Positions 17,173-28,354 of a DNA stretch of 51,614 bases are shown here, piece after piece. How positions within the stretch are numbered: position 1 is the stretch's first letter; each line of letters begins with the position of its first letter. The stretch comes from Candidatus Uhrbacteria bacterium CG10_big_fil_rev_8_21_14_0_10_48_16 (GTDB lineage: Bacteria; Patescibacteriota; Patescibacteriia; UBA9934; GWF2-40-263). The position numbers and the translations under genes were made by a program. The stretch covers positions 35,713 to 87,326 of the forward strand of contig PFEU01000007.1 in the NCBI GenBank assembly GCA_002793515.1, in the 5' to 3' direction. Below the pieces are notes generated by a model. That model ran no database searches and was not told where the DNA came from. It saw only the letters and a list, made by a program, of their open reading frames with translations.

Positions 17173-17826
17173 TCATAAACCGTTTTCTTTTCTCCATTCG
17201 GCAATCTTTTTATGATCTCCTGATAAAAGAATCTCCGGAACCTTCCAACCTTTATAGTCATCAGGCTTCGTATACTGCGGATATTCAAGTGATCCCTCTT
17301 CGTTATGCGATTCCATCTTTAACGATTCTGCCTCAATCACCCCTGGGATCATGCGTGAGATAGCGTCAAGCATCACCATCGCGGGAAGCTCTCCACCAGT
17401 CAGCACATAATTTCCAATCGAAAGTGCTTCGTCCGCAATGTGTTCTGTGACGCGATGATCGATCCCCTCGTACCGACCACATAAGAAGATAAGCTGATCA
17501 TAGGTAGCAAGACGTTTAGCATCTTCTTGCGTGAACATCTTTCCAGAGGCGGCCGTGACAATCACCCGAGTTTTCTTCAACCGACGTTTCACTTTTTTGA
17601 CCGCCTTCTCAAATGGTTCAACCTTCATCACCATTCCCGCTCCTCCACCATACGGCGTGTCATCTACGGTCTTGTGTTTGTCTGTCGTCCAATCGCGGAG
17701 ATTGTGCGCCTGCACCTGAATCAATTTGTCACGCTGGGCTCTCCCCAAAATAGATGCCTCTACATAGGGGCTCACCACTTCTGGAAAAATCGTGATGACG
17801 TCAAATTGGATTGTTCTTTTTTTCAT
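17173..17826 (-). CDS. trmD: tRNA (guanine(37)-N1)-methyltransferase
   Basis: FDVITIFPEVVSPYVEASILGRA; DDTPYGGGAGMVMK; GRYEGIDHRV; IGNYVLTGGELPAMVMLDAI. Confidence 0.97.
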   Translation of the reverse strand: MKKRTIQFDVITIFPEVVSPYVEASILGRAQRDKLIQVQAHNLRDWTTDKHKTVDDTPYGGGAGMVMKVEPFEKAVKKVKRRLKKTRVIVTAASGKMFTQEDAKRLATYDQLIFLCGRYEGIDHRVTEHIADEALSIGNYVLTGGELPAMVMLDAISRMIPGVIEAESLKMESHNEEGSLEYPQYTKPDDYKGWKVPEILLSGDHKKIAEWRKENGL

Positions 17827-17827
17827 A

Positions 17828-18961
17828 TCATGATCGATGTGCACTCCCTACGACTTCGGAAATTGAATTAAACCCATCACGATGAAGAAGTTGCGCGAGT
17901 CCGCGATTCAATTCTCCAATCAACTGCGGACCTTCGAAAATCATTCCGGTTGCAAGCTGAACGAGGGACGCTCCTTGTCGAATTTTTTCATAGGCATCCT
18001 CTGCCGTAAACACCCCACCCACTCCAATAATCACATAGCGGTCTCCTGCTTCAAGATACGTATGTGCGATAAGCGTATTAGATGCTTCGTAAGTTGGTCT
18101 TCCACTAATCCCCCCTTTCATATGAGGCTGAATTTCATCTTGCACGATCTCGCGACGACCATACTGTTTTGTGAGATTTGAAAGAATAATCCCATGCACA
18201 CGATGACGATCCATGACGGCGATAAGGGCATCAAGTTCTTCGATGGTAAGGTCAACCGCACTCTTTATAAAAATGGGTTTCGACGTCTCAATACCATCGA
18301 GACGACTAAGCAACGCCTCGAGTCGTTTGGGATCTGAAAAAGGTTCTCCTCCAAACGCATTCGGACAACTAATATTGATGACAAAAAAGTCTCCCGTATC
18401 ACGCATCGTGGTAAACCCCTGTACATAATCCTCGATCCCGGACTGCGTCTCAACGGTTCCAGGGCAATTTGTCTTTGCAATACTAATTCCTATCGGCATG
18501 GCGAACGTTTTTGTCGAAAGACGAGAACGAATGGCTTCTCCCCCATCATTCATCAGTCCGTAATACACCACAAGCCCTTTCGACTTTGGAAGTCTCCAGA
18601 GTCTTGGTTTTGCATTCCCCTTACAGGCCTGTGCGGTGACCGATCCAACAATCTCATACCCGAACCCGATACTTGGGAGAATCTGCGTGAGTCGTGCATT
18701 TTTATCGAACCCCTCGGTAAGCCCTATTGGGTTTGAAAAGTGTATTCCTAAAATCTCTTGGTGGAGAGAATCATCCTGAAATGCACATAGCTTCTGCGCC
18801 ATGCCACGTGCAAGACGAGATCGGCCAAACCGTTCACCCACCTCGCACACCTGATCATGTGTCCATTCAGGATCACATCGAAAAAAGAAGGGTTTGAGGA
18901 CGTGTTGATAGCCCCAGCGTTGAATGTTTGTCGCGAACATAAATAAAAACCGATTACTCAT
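17828..18961 (-). CDS. pyrD: Dihydroorotate dehydrogenase, class-2-like
   Basis: N-terminal helix domain; GLTEGFDKNARLTQILPSIGFGYEIVGSVTAQACKGNAKPRLWRL; NISCPNAFGG; GGISGRPTYE; IIGVGGVFTAEDAY. Confidence 0.92.
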   Translation of the reverse strand: MSNRFLFMFATNIQRWGYQHVLKPFFFRCDPEWTHDQVCEVGERFGRSRLARGMAQKLCAFQDDSLHQEILGIHFSNPIGLTEGFDKNARLTQILPSIGFGYEIVGSVTAQACKGNAKPRLWRLPKSKGLVVYYGLMNDGGEAIRSRLSTKTFAMPIGISIAKTNCPGTVETQSGIEDYVQGFTTMRDTGDFFVINISCPNAFGGEPFSDPKRLEALLSRLDGIETSKPIFIKSAVDLTIEELDALIAVMDRHRVHGIILSNLTKQYGRREIVQDEIQPHMKGGISGRPTYEASNTLIAHTYLEAGDRYVIIGVGGVFTAEDAYEKIRQGASLVQLATGMIFEGPQLIGELNRGLAQLLHRDGFNSISEVVGSAHRS

Positions 18962-18994
18962 ACAGAGTAACCGGTTTTATCTCTTTGATCTAGT

Positions 18995-19366
18995 TTAGAT
19001 CCCGAGATCATCTACAGACATATCGTCATCGGACGCACGGTCGAAGGTATCACTTGAACTTGTCTCACGTTCTCCACGATCTTCACGATCTTCGCGACGT
19101 GGACGACGTGATCCTTCTGGCTCATAGATTTTCAGGTTGACGCGGGCATTTTCCTTTGCACCCACAATCTTGAGCAATGTGCGTACTGCGCGAGCTGTCT
19201 GACCCTGACGACCAATGACATAACCCATATCTTCTGGGTTGATGTGAAGAGTGATGAGGACACCACGTTCGTCAACAATGCGTTCTGTTCGAACATCATC
19301 TGGATGATTGACGATCCCGCGGACAATGTACTCAACGAACTCTTGGTCGAATTCTTTCTCAGCCAT
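18995..19366 (-). CDS. KH-domain RNA-binding protein (KhpA-like)
   Basis: INPEDMGYVIGRQGQTARAVRTLLKIVGAKENARVNLKIYEPEG; charged C-terminal tail. Confidence 0.92.
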   Translation of the reverse strand: MAEKEFDQEFVEYIVRGIVNHPDDVRTERIVDERGVLITLHINPEDMGYVIGRQGQTARAVRTLLKIVGAKENARVNLKIYEPEGSRRPRREDREDRGERETSSSDTFDRASDDDMSVDDLGI

Positions 19367-19549
19367 AGCAATTACAGTAGTACTTATAACGGTTTCAAAT
19401 CGTTATGACCTCATGAGTGTCTCTCGACCAAGGCAGCATGGAGCCTCCCAAGACACAAGGCCAATAACCCTTATATGGTAGCCGAAACATACCAAATGTC
19501 AATCAAATCTCCTTGTCCCCAACATATCCCAATAAACAAAGACAAGCTA

Positions 19550-19578
19550 TTGACAGGTTTTAAAAGCTTTTATACAAT
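19550..19578 (+). promoter_or_regulatory. 16S rRNA promoter
   Basis: TTGACA - 17 nt - TACAAT. Confidence 0.8.
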
Positions 19579-19655
19579 GCCCGCGCTCATTACAACTGAA
19601 CAATCTCCAAATCATGCAAACAGCTTTTAACAACCGAGCTGTTTTAGACAGAAAT

Positions 19656-19685
19656 TGTCTTTTGTATGATTGCAACGTTTATTCC
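19656..19685 (+). other. 5' arm of pre-16S processing stem
   Basis: TGTCTTTTGTATGATTGCAACGTTTATTCC complementary (few mismatches/wobbles) to 21319-21348. Confidence 0.75.
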
Positions 19686-19734
19686 AGACACAGTAATTGT
19701 GTCGAAACTAACAGAGTCTTGATTTATCAAGATT

Positions 19735-21232
<1,498 letters not shown>

Positions 21233-21318
21233 TAAGGAATCATCCAGCATTGACTGGACATGATCCTAGGTCGAGATCAGTTCTCTGATCGGAACAAAGC
21301 ATTTGTGAGAATGCGAAT

Positions 21319-21348
21319 GGGGTAAACATTGCAATCATAGAGAAGACA
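21319..21348 (+). other. 3' arm of pre-16S processing stem
   Basis: GGGGTAAACATTGCAATCATAGAGAAGACA, partner of 19656-19685. Confidence 0.75.
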
Positions 21349-21373
21349 AGCACGGAGATTTGTTCAAGAGCCA

Positions 21374-21404
21374 AAAACACCCAGTGTTACTGGGTGTTTT
21401 TGTT
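21374..21404 (+). terminator. Intrinsic terminator after 16S
   Basis: AAACACCCAGTgttACTGGGTGTTTTTG. Confidence 0.85.
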
Positions 21405-21491
21405 TAGAAAATAGAATTTACCCCCTTGCCATGTTTTCACCATTTTGTTATAGTTCTCCCGTCATTTCGGGAAAAAATGCCTAAATTCTAC

Positions 21492-21568
21492 GGGCGTATA
21501 GCTCAGCTGGTTAGAGCGCTACACTGATAATGTAGAGGTCGGAGGTTCGAGTCCTCCTACGCCCACCA
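21492..21568 (+). tRNA. tRNA-Ile(GAT), CCA encoded
   Basis: Cloverleaf GGGCGTA...TACGCCC; anticodon loop CTGATAA. Confidence 0.95.
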
Positions 21569-21574
21569 CCCATC

Positions 21575-21649
<75 letters not shown>

Positions 21650-21681
21650 AAAAAGCACTGGATCACCAGCGCTTTTTTGTT
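21650..21681 (+). terminator. Intrinsic terminator after tRNA pair
   Basis: AAAAAAGCaCTGGatcaCCAGcGCTTTTTTG. Confidence 0.85.
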
Positions 21682-21709
21682 TCCTTAATTTGAAGGTTGC
21701 TTATCCATC

Positions 21710-22093
21710 CTATTCTTCACTCACGGAAAGAAGTTGTACGCCGTTTACTATCATCTCTATGTGAGCTGATCGAGTTACATTCCCTTCTGAGAGCGTGAGA
21801 TCTGCAGAGCGGGCATCTCCCCCCTCATTCACCACAGAGACCGTACAGACCGCATCGACTGTTGAAACGGCCGTAGGACTGTAATCTGGATCGAGATTAA
21901 GCTGAATGAGAAGTTCATCCATGCAACCGAATAGATGGGCTCGTATAGAAACAGCACTCACCTGCTGATCTGAGTCAATAAAACTATTAAACCCAGCTGT
22001 CGCCAGCGCTGACATCATCGCAACAGCCGAGAGACCTACAACCAGGACGGTAAAGAGGAGAACGGCTCCCTGTTCGTGTTCACGTACATTCAT
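21710..22093 (-). CDS. Pilus-associated PilX-like/hypothetical protein with N-terminal TM
   Basis: EQGAVLLFTVLVVGLSAVAMMSALATAGFN; last gene of pilin cluster. Confidence 0.6.
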   Translation of the reverse strand: MNVREHEQGAVLLFTVLVVGLSAVAMMSALATAGFNSFIDSDQQVSAVSIRAHLFGCMDELLIQLNLDPDYSPTAVSTVDAVCTVSVVNEGGDARSADLTLSEGNVTRSAHIEMIVNGVQLLSVSEE

Positions 22094-22641
22094 AGCTCTG
22101 TTGTATATGGCTGTAAACTGATCGTCGTATCCGTCGAAAATGAGATATCTCGATACGGAGACCCGTCTGCATTGAGAACACTCATCGTCATGCTGATATT
22201 CAATCCCGTTAATGTTCCAGCGCTATCACGAACGACCGCGACATTCCAGACATTCACATCAATATCCGAATCTGTGATCCATTGCACATTGGATGCTGTC
22301 TCTCGTTCTAAACGATCTATTGTCTGATCACCCCCGATAAATGCGATTGCGTCCGCTGTACGGCTTAACGTCACAGAAACCCCCTCTGCATCCACAAATA
22401 CGAGAGAACTATCGTCTGTCGCAAGTGACGAGCCTGTGACATCAATCGATTGTGCTTGATTTAATTCATATTGAATTTCAGAAAAAAGAACCGCGGCTTT
22501 TTCCTCCATACGGATTTTCGGATCTACCGACTCTGACTTTTGAATATATCCTAATGTCACCATCACAAACGATGGAAGAAGAATGGCTAAAAGCCCAATA
22601 TAGAGGACGGTTTCAATAAGACTAAATCCTTTACTTTTCAT
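22090..22641 (-). CDS. Type IV prepilin-like protein
   Basis: MKSKGFSLIETVLYIGLLAILLPSFVMV (class III signal peptide). Confidence 0.9.
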   Translation of the reverse strand: MKSKGFSLIETVLYIGLLAILLPSFVMVTLGYIQKSESVDPKIRMEEKAAVLFSEIQYELNQAQSIDVTGSSLATDDSSLVFVDAEGVSVTLSRTADAIAFIGGDQTIDRLERETASNVQWITDSDIDVNVWNVAVVRDSAGTLTGLNISMTMSVLNADGSPYRDISFSTDTTISLQPYTTEL

Positions 22642-22646
22642 AGAAG

Positions 22647-23519
22647 CTAATACGTTGGCGTAAATGGTCCAAACGTAATGGAAGATCCATCTGTACACTC
22701 ATACGTAACCGTGATGGTCGTACCATCCATGGTTGCATCAAACTGTGTCTTTCCCATCTCGATTGTATCGCCATCGGCAATATCTCCATCATCTCCGTCA
22801 AGCACGGTCCCACTCACCTGCGTCCCTAATGGAGTTCCTGGCCCTGAGCTCGACCAGAACTTATCTGCATCAAAAAAGATTTGTTGAATTTGAGCTCCGT
22901 TGTCCCACGTAAGAATCATCTTATCGATTTCCTTTTCTTCCCCAGTGTTATTTGTAATATAGATCTCACGCAACTGTTTTCCCCCAAACCAACTTGCCCC
23001 AAGAACATCCCATTCAAGTTGGCCACAATCACCCCCTGGAACAAAGCAGGATCCGCTCGGATCATCCCAATTCGTTCTGAGTGTACGTAAGAGGATCGTT
23101 TGTGGATTCCCACGAAGATCACTCCAACTCACCTCACTTTCCAAAAACAGACTATCTGTATCCACCTCACCACCAGAGCCAATGATCTGACAAGCGCCAT
23201 CACGCTCGACCGCTTGAACCCGTACCACCCGCGTCATACCATTCCCCAGATCTTCTGGACCTGAACTTCCGAGCGTCCATTGATTCGAAGCAAAACCCAA
23301 TGACCCAACGTCTGTGAGTGCGAGCTCCTCAAAACCAATTGTCTCAAGAGCTCCAATCCCCTGATGAGCCTTCCAAAGCGCCTCCTGACGGGTCATAGAC
23401 TCAGCAGTCGTCCTGTGTGCCGTAAGAAGCAATCCAAAGGCTCCAACGAAGAGAAACCCGGCAAATGCAATGGCAAGCAAAGCTTCTAATAATGTGTACC
23501 CTTGTATAGATCGGATCAT
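22647..23519 (-). CDS. Type IV prepilin-like minor pilin
   Basis: MIRSIQGYTLLEALLAIAFAGFLFVGAFGLLL. Confidence 0.85.
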   Translation of the reverse strand: MIRSIQGYTLLEALLAIAFAGFLFVGAFGLLLTAHRTTAESMTRQEALWKAHQGIGALETIGFEELALTDVGSLGFASNQWTLGSSGPEDLGNGMTRVVRVQAVERDGACQIIGSGGEVDTDSLFLESEVSWSDLRGNPQTILLRTLRTNWDDPSGSCFVPGGDCGQLEWDVLGASWFGGKQLREIYITNNTGEEKEIDKMILTWDNGAQIQQIFFDADKFWSSSGPGTPLGTQVSGTVLDGDDGDIADGDTIEMGKTQFDATMDGTTITVTYECTDGSSITFGPFTPTY

Positions 23520-24031
23520 AATTCGCGTGTGACAAATCCCTGCTCAGAAATAGTAACCGATCGTGGAACGCCAAAAACCTCAAGGTCCACAGATCCGTAC
23601 ATGGAAGTCTGACCAGAATAACGAGTAAACACCACTTCATGATCATTTCCTGTCACTGGGGAAGATCCAGAAAAATCCACGGAGATGAGATCTATCTTGT
23701 CTGAAAAAGCGAATGATTGATCAAGAGAACTATTGCGGGTTGCATAACTAGCGCCCTGGAAAACAATTACTTCACTCAGGTTTCGTGTCACTTCATCATA
23801 CGGCAAATACACCCCCCAATCCCCTCCTTCTACTCCATCGCGTGCGCGTCGAGAAGCAGTCGTTAAAATATTTTCGAGGTAGGCATCCGATGGTCCGATG
23901 AATAATCGCTTAGACACTTGAGAAGCCCCTACCGCAGTAAATCCAAAAAGAACACTAAAAATCGCTATACTTACGAGAGCTTCCACAAGCGTAAAACCTT
24001 GATTCTTTTTAGAATGATCCAATGACTTCAT
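23516..24031 (-). CDS. Type IV prepilin-like minor pilin
   Basis: KKNQGFTLVEALVSIAIFSVLFGFTAVGAS. Confidence 0.88.
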   Translation of the reverse strand: MKSLDHSKKNQGFTLVEALVSIAIFSVLFGFTAVGASQVSKRLFIGPSDAYLENILTTASRRARDGVEGGDWGVYLPYDEVTRNLSEVIVFQGASYATRNSSLDQSFAFSDKIDLISVDFSGSSPVTGNDHEVVFTRYSGQTSMYGSVDLEVFGVPRSVTISEQGFVTREL

Positions 24032-25085
24032 AAATCGGGGTCATAACGGCAAGAGCTAATCCCCCCACCATCACACCAATAAATATCAGAAGGAATGGTT
24101 CAAGAAGCTGGGAGAGATTATCTGTCACATCAGAAACTTCCTGCTCGTAAAATTTTGCGAGATAAATAAGCATGTCCCCTAGTGACCCAGCCTGCTCCCC
24201 CACATAAATCACGTGTGTGGCCATAGAAGGAATGAGTCTTGGATGCATTTCAAGAACAGAAGAAAGATCATTTCCTAATTTTATGGCCTCTGTTAATTTA
24301 TCGAAAATATGCTTGTAATACACGTTATCCAGAACGTTCTGTGTAATGATCACAGCTTCATCAATCGGAATTCCGCTTTGAACCATCGTTCCAAGGGAAC
24401 GAGTAAATCGAGCCAAATTTACTTTCTTGGCGATCCCTCCAATAATAGGAACAAGAAGGATCATGCCATGAAGTGCTGGATCAAAAAATGAAATTTTACG
24501 AACCGTTCCAATCAACAATAGAAAACCAATAATACCAGCAACTGTAAGTATTCCGTGAGCAGAAACAAACGTCGCAACCGCAATCAATATCTTTGTGGCT
24601 AACGGAAGTTCCACGTCCAATGACTCGAACATATCGATCACATTTGGAAGGACGAACACAAAAATTCCAGCCGCAATAAGGAACGCAACGATAACAATAA
24701 TCATTGGATACATTAATGCCCCACGGATTTTTGAGTTCAACTCATATTCCTTCTCCATCTGACCCACAACGTTCAGAAGATTCCCCTGCAAATTTCCTGA
24801 TGATTCACCAGACGCTACGAGATTGATGAATAGCGGACTGAACACATGAGGAAACGCTGAGAGTCCTACGGCAAGTGTCTCTCCATGCTTCACGGTCATT
24901 GAAAGATGATCCAGAATTCTTTTCAAAGAACCTTTTGCTTGCTTGTTCAGGACGTCTACTGACTCATCGATCGCTAATCCGGCTCCAAGAAGAACCGAAA
25001 GATACTTCGCAAAGATAAGCTTATCTTTGCGTGAGAGCTGGACATTGAGTCTCAACCAAATGGCTTTAAGGGCATTCTCTCTCAT
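24009..25085 (-). CDS. pilC: Type II secretion/type IV pilus inner-membrane protein PilC/GspF
   Basis: GspF repeats: LSVLLGAGLAIDESVDVLNKQ; LGTMVQSGIPIDEAVIITQNV; EPFLLIFIGVMVGGLALAVMTPIYEV. Confidence 0.95.
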   Translation of the reverse strand: MRENALKAIWLRLNVQLSRKDKLIFAKYLSVLLGAGLAIDESVDVLNKQAKGSLKRILDHLSMTVKHGETLAVGLSAFPHVFSPLFINLVASGESSGNLQGNLLNVVGQMEKEYELNSKIRGALMYPMIIVIVAFLIAAGIFVFVLPNVIDMFESLDVELPLATKILIAVATFVSAHGILTVAGIIGFLLLIGTVRKISFFDPALHGMILLVPIIGGIAKKVNLARFTRSLGTMVQSGIPIDEAVIITQNVLDNVYYKHIFDKLTEAIKLGNDLSSVLEMHPRLIPSMATHVIYVGEQAGSLGDMLIYLAKFYEQEVSDVTDNLSQLLEPFLLIFIGVMVGGLALAVMTPIYEVIGSF

Positions 25086-25087
25086 AC

Positions 25088-26368
25088 CTACTCTTTCATT
25101 ACACGAATAAGCTCTTCGATCGTTGTTTCTCCTTCACGAACTTTTTCAACCCCATTTTGAATCAATGTCGTCATCCCCTCTGCAACAGCCATGTCTTCGA
25201 TTTCCTGGCTACTCACACGCTTCACAATGAGTTTTTGAATCGCCTCCGTCACCTCCATCACTTCATAAATACCGACACGCCCTTTATAACCCGTGTTATT
25301 GCATTCAGCACACCCCGTCACTTCAATGAGTTGCAATTTTGTCTTCCCTTGAAAAAGGAGCTCCAATGTTTGTTCGTCCAAGCTCGCCTCCAAATCCGCT
25401 CGTGATCGCTCCTTCTTTTTTCGACACGCCTCACAGGCGCGACGCATGAGCCGTTGGGACACCGCTGCATTCAACGTCGAAGCAAGTAAAAAAGGTTCTA
25501 CCCCCATATCGAGCAAACGGGGAATCGTGGTTGCCGCATTATTTGTATGGAGTGTCGAAAGAAGTTTATGCCCAGTCAACGCGGCATTCACCGCAATTTG
25601 CGCTGTTTCTTCATCACGTATCTCCCCCACCATAATCACATCTGGATCTTGTCGAACAAGGGCACGAAGACCTTTTGCAAATGTGAGTTTTGCAGATGAG
25701 TCCACCTGACTCTGATTCACTCCTGAGATAAAAAACTCAACAGGGTCTTCAATGGTTGAGATATTAATAGATCGTTTATTGAGAATTTCGAGGATGGCGT
25801 AAATGGTTGTGGTTTTTCCTGAGCCTGTTGGTCCTGTGGTAAGAATCATCCCCCAAGGCTTATGAATGGCCCGAATAATGACATCGTAATCTTTCTTCTC
25901 AAATCCTAGTTGTTCAAGCGTGAGATTATGTGACTCACTTGATAATAGACGCAGTACCGCCTTCTCTCCGACATTGGTCGGCATCACAGAGGCTCGAACA
26001 TCTACGGTTCCTGTTGCCGTCGCAAAACTATCTCTTCCATCTTGCGGAGCTCGATGCTCGTCCGTCCGCATATGGGTCCGGATCTTTAACAAAGCAATAA
26101 TGCGATGATGCAGTTCATTGGGAATCGTGAAGTAATCATGCAATATGCCATCTATGCGCAAACGAATACGAGCTTCATCCTTATCTGGTTCAAGGTGAAT
26201 ATCAGAGGATCGAAACGCATGGGCAAATAACAACACTTCATCATACAATTTTGATGTCGCATTTCCTGATGTATCGGTGAGAGCCTTCTTGATGTCTTCA
26301 TCAATCCGTTCTCTTGTTTGTGCTTTGATGGGTTGCGTTATCTTGGAACCTTCTTTTTTCTTTGCCAT
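25088..26368 (-). CDS. pilB: Type IV pilus assembly ATPase PilB/GspE
   Basis: TTGPTGSGKTTTIYAIL; IEDPVEFFISGVNQSQVD; RQDPDVIMVGEIRDEETA; CxxC pairs. Confidence 0.96.
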   Translation of the reverse strand: MAKKKEGSKITQPIKAQTRERIDEDIKKALTDTSGNATSKLYDEVLLFAHAFRSSDIHLEPDKDEARIRLRIDGILHDYFTIPNELHHRIIALLKIRTHMRTDEHRAPQDGRDSFATATGTVDVRASVMPTNVGEKAVLRLLSSESHNLTLEQLGFEKKDYDVIIRAIHKPWGMILTTGPTGSGKTTTIYAILEILNKRSINISTIEDPVEFFISGVNQSQVDSSAKLTFAKGLRALVRQDPDVIMVGEIRDEETAQIAVNAALTGHKLLSTLHTNNAATTIPRLLDMGVEPFLLASTLNAAVSQRLMRRACEACRKKKERSRADLEASLDEQTLELLFQGKTKLQLIEVTGCAECNNTGYKGRVGIYEVMEVTEAIQKLIVKRVSSQEIEDMAVAEGMTTLIQNGVEKVREGETTIEELIRVMKE

Positions 26369-26404
26369 ACGTCTCTAGTATAGCAATTCAAGACTCTTTC
26401 TGAA

Positions 26405-26436
26405 ACAAAAAACACCGGGACAAGCCCGGTGTTTAT
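26405..26436 (-). terminator. Hairpin terminator between pilin and pilB
   Basis: Minus strand AAACACCGGG-cttg-TCCCGGTGTTTTTTG. Confidence 0.75.
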
Positions 26437-26441
26437 CACGA

Positions 26442-26975
26442 TTATCGTGAAGCTGTAATTTCTGTTGTGGTCTGTTCATTTTCGCAGGATCGTACCGTCA
26501 CAATTCCATTTGAATCAACGGAGATCGTGTATCCTGATCCTTCGTTTCCTGAAGCACTTCCATCATCCCAAGTCACCACTCCGGCAGGGCTCACAGGCAT
26601 GGAGTCCATATATCCTCCAGTAACCAACCCGGCAATGTCTACACAACTCGTGTCAGCCGTCACGGCTGTTGTACAAGCTGTGTTGTTATCATCACATCCA
26701 GCAGCCATCGTAGCTCCATTTACCGCCATATACACACTGCCAGCCGTAAGTCCGGCGATAGATGCGAGATGATCCCCTCCATTATCTACTTGGTAGAGTT
26801 TCACCGCTGACAAAATTTCCTGAACGTCATTCTGTCGAACAGCGTCACGAGCCTGACCAAAACGTGTCGCTGGATCAAGAGCGACGAAGATGACCGCCAC
26901 GAGGATTCCAATAATGGCGATAACGACAAGAAGTTCAATGAGTGTGAACCCTTTTTCCTGAGTGAAGGATTTCAT
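26442..26975 (-). CDS. Major pilin-like protein (PilA/GspG type)
   Basis: EKGFTLIELLVVIAIIGILVAVIFVALDPATRFGQARDAVRQNDVQEILSAV. Confidence 0.93.
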   Translation of the reverse strand: MKSFTQEKGFTLIELLVVIAIIGILVAVIFVALDPATRFGQARDAVRQNDVQEILSAVKLYQVDNGGDHLASIAGLTAGSVYMAVNGATMAAGCDDNNTACTTAVTADTSCVDIAGLVTGGYMDSMPVSPAGVVTWDDGSASGNEGSGYTISVDSNGIVTVRSCENEQTTTEITASR

Positions 26976-27071
26976 AGAAAAGATGATTACGTAAACTTAG
27001 AATTTATTACACATATAATAACACAATGTCAGAAATGTACTCGAATATCATCCACACCCTCATCCACAAAC

Positions 27072-28064
27072 TTACTCAATCAAATCCTCATCCTGTAATT
27101 TCTTCATGGATTGTGCCATAGAGATCATGCCTTGTTTCTTGCCCGTTTGAATAGCGGAGCGAATCGTTGGAAGATTATTTGTGCGAATGGCATTTTGCAC
27201 GGCCATACTACTTAAAAGGATCTCTCTTGCAGCCACGACCCCTCCCCCCTTTGCGGGTAAGAGCTGTTGGGCAACCACGATCTTGAGCGTGGCAGACAAC
27301 TGAACTAAAACCTGTTGTTGTGATGCCCCCTCAAAAACATTCACGATACGTTCTACCACCTCTGCGGCGTTTGGAGCATGTAAGGTTGAAATAACCAAGT
27401 GTCCCGTTTCTGCTGCAGTGAGAGCCAGTGAAATAGTCTCAGGATCACGCATCTCCCCCACAACAATGACGTCAGGATCTTGACGAAGGACATGTCGCAA
27501 CCCGAATTGGAAACTAGGGAAGTTAATTCCGAGCTGTCGTTGCTCAATAAGCGACTTGTCATTTTGAAATCGATACTCGATCGGATCCTCAAGGGTCACG
27601 ATATGTCTGGCGTGCCTTTGGTTGATGGCTTGAATAATCGCCGCCATGGTTGTTGATTTTCCAGATCCTGTTGGTCCACTGATGACCACAAATCCCGATT
27701 CCATGTCTGCGATCTCTAACAAGGCATCTTCGAAAAGCAGTTCCTCAGGGGTTGGAATCTTCGAAGGAATAAGGCGGATAGCAAGTCCCAGACCATTAGA
27801 TTGTTGATGGATGTTTACACGAATGTTCACATCCCCGACAGAGCTCCCTACATCAACATCTCCTGATTCTGCCAACTCTTTCAGCTGAACTTGAGTCAGA
27901 AGGGCATTAACAATTTTTTGAACGGAGGCATTCGTCAGTACGTCCTTTCCTAAAATCTGAATCTCACGATGCACGCGCATAACAGGAATAGCTCCTGCCA
28001 CAAGGTGTAGGTCCGATGCTTTGGCTTCCACAGCCAACTGTAAAAAGATTTTTAACTCCTCCAT
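27072..28064 (-). CDS. pilT: Type IV pilus twitching motility ATPase PilT
   Basis: ISGPTGSGKSTTMAAII; LEDPIEYRFQNDKSLIEQRQLG; RQDPDVIVVGEMRDPETI. Confidence 0.96.
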   Translation of the reverse strand: MEELKIFLQLAVEAKASDLHLVAGAIPVMRVHREIQILGKDVLTNASVQKIVNALLTQVQLKELAESGDVDVGSSVGDVNIRVNIHQQSNGLGLAIRLIPSKIPTPEELLFEDALLEIADMESGFVVISGPTGSGKSTTMAAIIQAINQRHARHIVTLEDPIEYRFQNDKSLIEQRQLGINFPSFQFGLRHVLRQDPDVIVVGEMRDPETISLALTAAETGHLVISTLHAPNAAEVVERIVNVFEGASQQQVLVQLSATLKIVVAQQLLPAKGGGVVAAREILLSSMAVQNAIRTNNLPTIRSAIQTGKKQGMISMAQSMKKLQDEDLIE

Positions 28065-28156
28065 AATGATTCAAGTATAGCAAAAATTCGTTAGATCTTC
28101 ATGTGCTCAAGGGCTCTTGATAAATATTCTGTATATTGATATAGTCTTGCCGTTAT

Positions 28157-28233
28157 CGGGATGTAGCTCAGTAGGCTAGAGCGCTTGGTTTGGGACCAAG
28201 AGGCCGCAGGTTCGAGCCCTGTCATCCCGACCA
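28157..28233 (+). tRNA. tRNA-Pro(TGG), CCA encoded
   Basis: CGGGATG...CATCCCG; anticodon loop TTTGGGA. Confidence 0.94.
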
Positions 28234-28235
28234 CA

Positions 28236-28311
28236 GCGGGTGTTGTATAATGGCTTATTATGTCAGCCTTCCAAGCTGAAGATGAGGGTTCGATTCCCTT
28301 CACCCGCTCCA
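28236..28311 (+). tRNA. tRNA-Gly(TCC), CCA encoded
   Basis: GCGGGTG...CACCCGC; anticodon loop CTTCCAA. Confidence 0.94.
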
Positions 28312-28313
28312 CC

Positions 28314-28350
28314 AAAAAACCTCGGTTTCAACCGGGGTTTTTTGTTTCAG
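28314..28350. terminator. Intrinsic terminator
   Basis: AAAAAACCtCGGTTtcaACCGgGGTTTTTTG. Confidence 0.85.
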
Positions 28351-28354
28351 CTTT

